Positions 21,393 through 23,159 of a stretch of DNA of 23,159 bases are shown here, piece after piece. Origin of the DNA: a virus; the IMG/VR virus record IMGVR_UViG_3300042691_033439, positions 1 to 23,159 of that record; one strand, 5' to 3'. A model generated the notes under the pieces. It had not been told where the DNA came from. It did no database searches and was given only the letters and a program-made list of their open reading frames with translations. The stretch's first letter is position 1. Each line of letters begins with the position of its first letter. The position numbers were made by a program, and so were the translations under genes.

Positions 21393-21887
21393 ATGAATAC
21401 AAAAAACTTATTATTAATTGTCGGCGCTATTTTAATAGTATTTGGTTTATTTAAACCAGACTTTTCAAGTATTATTAATAATTCTCCTTCTAATAATGTT
21501 TCTACCGTGGTTGTTAGCAAACCATCCAATACCGAATTATTGGACGAATGCCAAGATGTAGTTAATGCTCTTAAAAAGAATAACGATAGAAAATATGATG
21601 GACTAAAATTAGCATCTCTATATAATGATTTGGCCACGTTAATAAGCTTAGATAACGAAGATATGGTTGTAAAAAATACTGAAGAAGTTAGACAAGCTAA
21701 TAAATTAGCTGGAGTTATGCTAAAATTAGATATAAAAGGCAAATATCCAGAGTTGGCTAAAGCGACTACTAGTGTTATCGTAGCTAGTCTTGGAGATGAT
21801 AGCGTTATGCTAGATGATAAATTACGACAACAAGCGGTAGATGGTTTTAAAGCATTAGCATGGGCTTGTATAGAAGGAACAAAATAA
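21393..21887 (+). CDS. membrane-anchored helical protein
   Basis: Protein of 164 residues. Residues 5-20 are a hydrophobic anchor (NLLLIVGAILIVFGLF) followed by a Ser/Asn-rich linker (23-45) and a helical domain (48-160) with regular Leu/Ala. This is the layout of a protein held in the inner membrane with a domain outside the cytoplasm. AAGGTATC precedes the ATG. Its stop overlaps the peptidase start by TAATG, so it may present or regulate that enzyme. No family is recognised. Confidence 0.7.
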   Translation: MNTKNLLLIVGAILIVFGLFKPDFSSIINNSPSNNVSTVVVSKPSNTELLDECQDVVNALKKNNDRKYDGLKLASLYNDLATLISLDNEDMVVKNTEEVRQANKLAGVMLKLDIKGKYPELAKATTSVIVASLGDDSVMLDDKLRQQAVDGFKALAWACIEGTK

Positions 21888-22813
21888 TGGCTAGATTATC
21901 TCCAGCAGAATTATATGATCGTTATCGTCAAGGATTTAATGGGTGTCTTTGGGAACAACATATATATGATAGACTTCTAGAAACTTCTAAATATGGTTAT
22001 TTCGGAGATGGTGCTAAGCGTATTAGTAATAGTGGTAAGGGTAAGCTGTCTATACCCTATAAAAGCGTATTAAAGTTTGATAAGAAACCATATGAAGAGA
22101 GACAAGTTACTGGAGATTGTGTAAGTCACGCTACAAGAAATGCTTGTGATGTAAGTAGAGCAGTAGAAATAGATCTTCATAAAGAAAAAGAAAGTTGGAT
22201 AGCCAGAGGTGCTACCGAAGGAATTTATGGCGCTCGCGGATGGGCTGGTCAGGGTATGAGTTGTTCTAGAGCGGCAGAATTCGTGAGTAAGATTGGAGGC
22301 ATCTTAGTAAGAAAAGAATACAAGGGCGTTGTAGATTTAACAAAGTATAATGGTAATTTAGGGGCAGGATGGGGTGGTAGAGGTTTACCAGATAAGGTTA
22401 TAGATCTTGCTAATGATCATCAAATAAAAACAGTAAGTCTAGTTAGAACAATAGAAGAAGCACGAGATGCTTTAGCTAATGGTTATGGATTAGCAGTATG
22501 TTCTAGTTATGGTTTTAGTAATGTAAGAGATAAAAAAGGATTTGCTAAAGTTAGTGGCAGTTGGGCTCATGCTATGGCTTGGACAGCCTGCGATGATACT
22601 ACTGGAGATTTATCGTTTTTAGTACAAAATTCTTGGGGTAAATGGAATGATGGTGGTCATCCAGAATGGGGTCCGATCCCAGATGGATCTTTTTTAATTC
22701 GTAGCGATGTTGCCGCAGGAATGTTGGCCCAAAACGGGGCATATGCATTTAGTAACTTTGACGGATTCCCTGTTCAAAAACTACCAGATTATGGCTTTGA
22801 TAGCTATCTATAG
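21887..22813 (+). CDS. papain-fold (C1) cysteine peptidase
   Basis: Protein of 308 residues from the ATG at 21887, which overlaps the upstream stop (TAATG). The papain catalytic set is present: Gln73 and Cys78 in QVTGDCVSHA, His228 in SWAHAMAW, and Asn248 in VQNSWGKWNDGG. It lacks a signal peptide. This fold cleaves peptide bonds, and phage members are candidates for lysis endopeptidases, for virion-borne peptidases, or for cleavage of host proteins. The membrane genes around it suggest delivery across the inner membrane, as in a holin-peptidase pair. Confidence 0.88.
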   Translation: MARLSPAELYDRYRQGFNGCLWEQHIYDRLLETSKYGYFGDGAKRISNSGKGKLSIPYKSVLKFDKKPYEERQVTGDCVSHATRNACDVSRAVEIDLHKEKESWIARGATEGIYGARGWAGQGMSCSRAAEFVSKIGGILVRKEYKGVVDLTKYNGNLGAGWGGRGLPDKVIDLANDHQIKTVSLVRTIEEARDALANGYGLAVCSSYGFSNVRDKKGFAKVSGSWAHAMAWTACDDTTGDLSFLVQNSWGKWNDGGHPEWGPIPDGSFLIRSDVAAGMLAQNGAYAFSNFDGFPVQKLPDYGFDSYL

Positions 22814-22822
22814 TAATGGTGT

Positions 22823-22851
22823 ATATTAATATACTGGAGATATATTAATAT
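22823..22851 (+). promoter_or_regulatory. AT-only hairpin around the ribosome binding site and start of the next gene
   Basis: ATATTAATATA at 22823-22833 pairs with TATATTAATAT at 22841-22851 (11 bp) around a 7-base loop CTGGAGA. The ribosome binding site GGAG is in the loop and the AT of the start codon is in the stem. The left arm also lies within a perfect 14-bp palindrome at 22821-22834 (GTATATTAATATAC). Confidence 0.55.
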
Positions 22852-23011
22852 GAAACTATTAGATAAAATAGCTTTACAAAGATTAATTTCTTTAATATTA
22901 AATTTTATACTAGCGGTACTAAAATTAGTAGTACCCAAAGTTACAGAAGATATTCCTAAGCCAGTTGAAGAACGACGCAAATGGATTCCTCGCTGGAGAA
23001 AAAAGAAATGA
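22850..23011 (+). CDS. 53-residue protein with amphipathic N-terminus and basic tail
   Basis: Residues 9-29 are hydrophobic (LQRLISLILNFILAVLKLVV), then a Pro/Glu segment, ending in a run of Arg, Trp and Lys. This is a small membrane-binding peptide, consistent with the lysis or envelope block around it. GGAG lies ten bases upstream of the ATG. The stop overlaps the next start by ATGA. The hydrophobic segment is too amphipathic to be sure that it spans the membrane. Confidence 0.65.
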   Translation: MKLLDKIALQRLISLILNFILAVLKLVVPKVTEDIPKPVEERRKWIPRWRKKK

Positions 23012-23159
23012 AATTTATATCAGTAGTGCTTTTAGCATCATTATGTTTTTATGGATCTAGGTATGAAGGATCCACTACGGCTTCTGTTGTATTAGCTGGT
23101 GGTATTATTAAGTCTACTCATATAGAACAACCAGAAGTAAAATATAAAAGAAAAAACTG
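23008..23159 (+). CDS. exported protein, 3' end outside window
   Basis: The frame runs from the ATG at 23008 to the window edge (50 codons visible). It opens with a signal-peptide-like stretch (MKFISVVLLASLCFYG). A Cys follows the hydrophobic core but the residue before it is Leu, so the lipobox is not canonical. In a phage this position could hold an outer spanin-like lipoprotein or another exported factor. Only the N-terminus is seen. Confidence 0.55.
   Translation, partial: MKFISVVLLASLCFYGSRYEGSTTASVVLAGGIIKSTHIEQPEVKYKRKN

Overview
The window looks like part of a large, AT-rich tailed-phage genome, probably a T4-like myovirus with affinities to the T4-like cyanophages. Every credible gene is on the + strand. 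Genes are packed tightly, with many stop/start overlaps (ATGA, TAATG or up to about 60 bases). Phage hallmarks include an rIIB-like protein, a sigma factor of the late-gene (gp55) kind, a RuvB helicase, an HNH nuclease, a ClpP-like protease, a tail-fibre/adhesin locus and a lysis-like cassette ending in a papain-fold peptidase. There is no integrase, rRNA, CRISPR array or insertion sequence. The host cannot be named from the sequence.

Layout. (1) 1-1840: rIIB-like gene (cut by the window edge), a compact tRNA-like element, and small unknown genes. (2) 1422-5485: a zinc-ribbon protein with a RuvA-domain-III-like C-terminus next to ruvB, an exported thioredoxin, a small membrane protein, an actin-fold ATPase, an HNH nuclease and a secreted trypsin-like protease. 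(3) 5486-10139: a short regulatory gap with a candidate promoter, then small proteins, a macro domain, a nucleoside deoxyribosyltransferase-like protein, a SET-domain protein, GMP reductase and a GT4 glycosyltransferase. (4) 10150-15425: two cyanophage-type conserved proteins, a bacterioferritin-like protein, a PAP2 phosphatase, the sigma factor, three unknowns, a ClpP-like protease and a deoxyribose-phosphate-aldolase-like protein. (5) 15398-16085: one gene framed by a near-consensus sigma-70 promoter and a strong intrinsic terminator. (6) 16135-20132: tail-fibre/adhesin locus, with a G+C-rich insert, a leucine-rich-repeat segment in a shifted frame, a sulfotransferase-like protein with a tail-type C-terminal domain, and a serine-protease-like tail protein. 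(7) 20289-23159: a run of small membrane proteins around a C1 (papain-like) peptidase, plausibly the lysis or envelope-remodelling module.

How it may fit together (inference): the early block supplies recombination (RuvB and its adaptor) and a cytoskeletal ATPase. The middle block changes nucleotide, ADP-ribose and surface-sugar chemistry and may act against host defences. The sigma factor would switch on late genes. The last third builds the host-contact structures and opens the envelope.

The most unusual points are the RuvA-III adaptor beside RuvB, the macro/deoxyribosyltransferase/SET/GMP-reductase run, the sulfotransferase-tail fusion, the frameshift in the adhesin, the tRNA-like element, and enzyme homologues that have lost catalytic residues.
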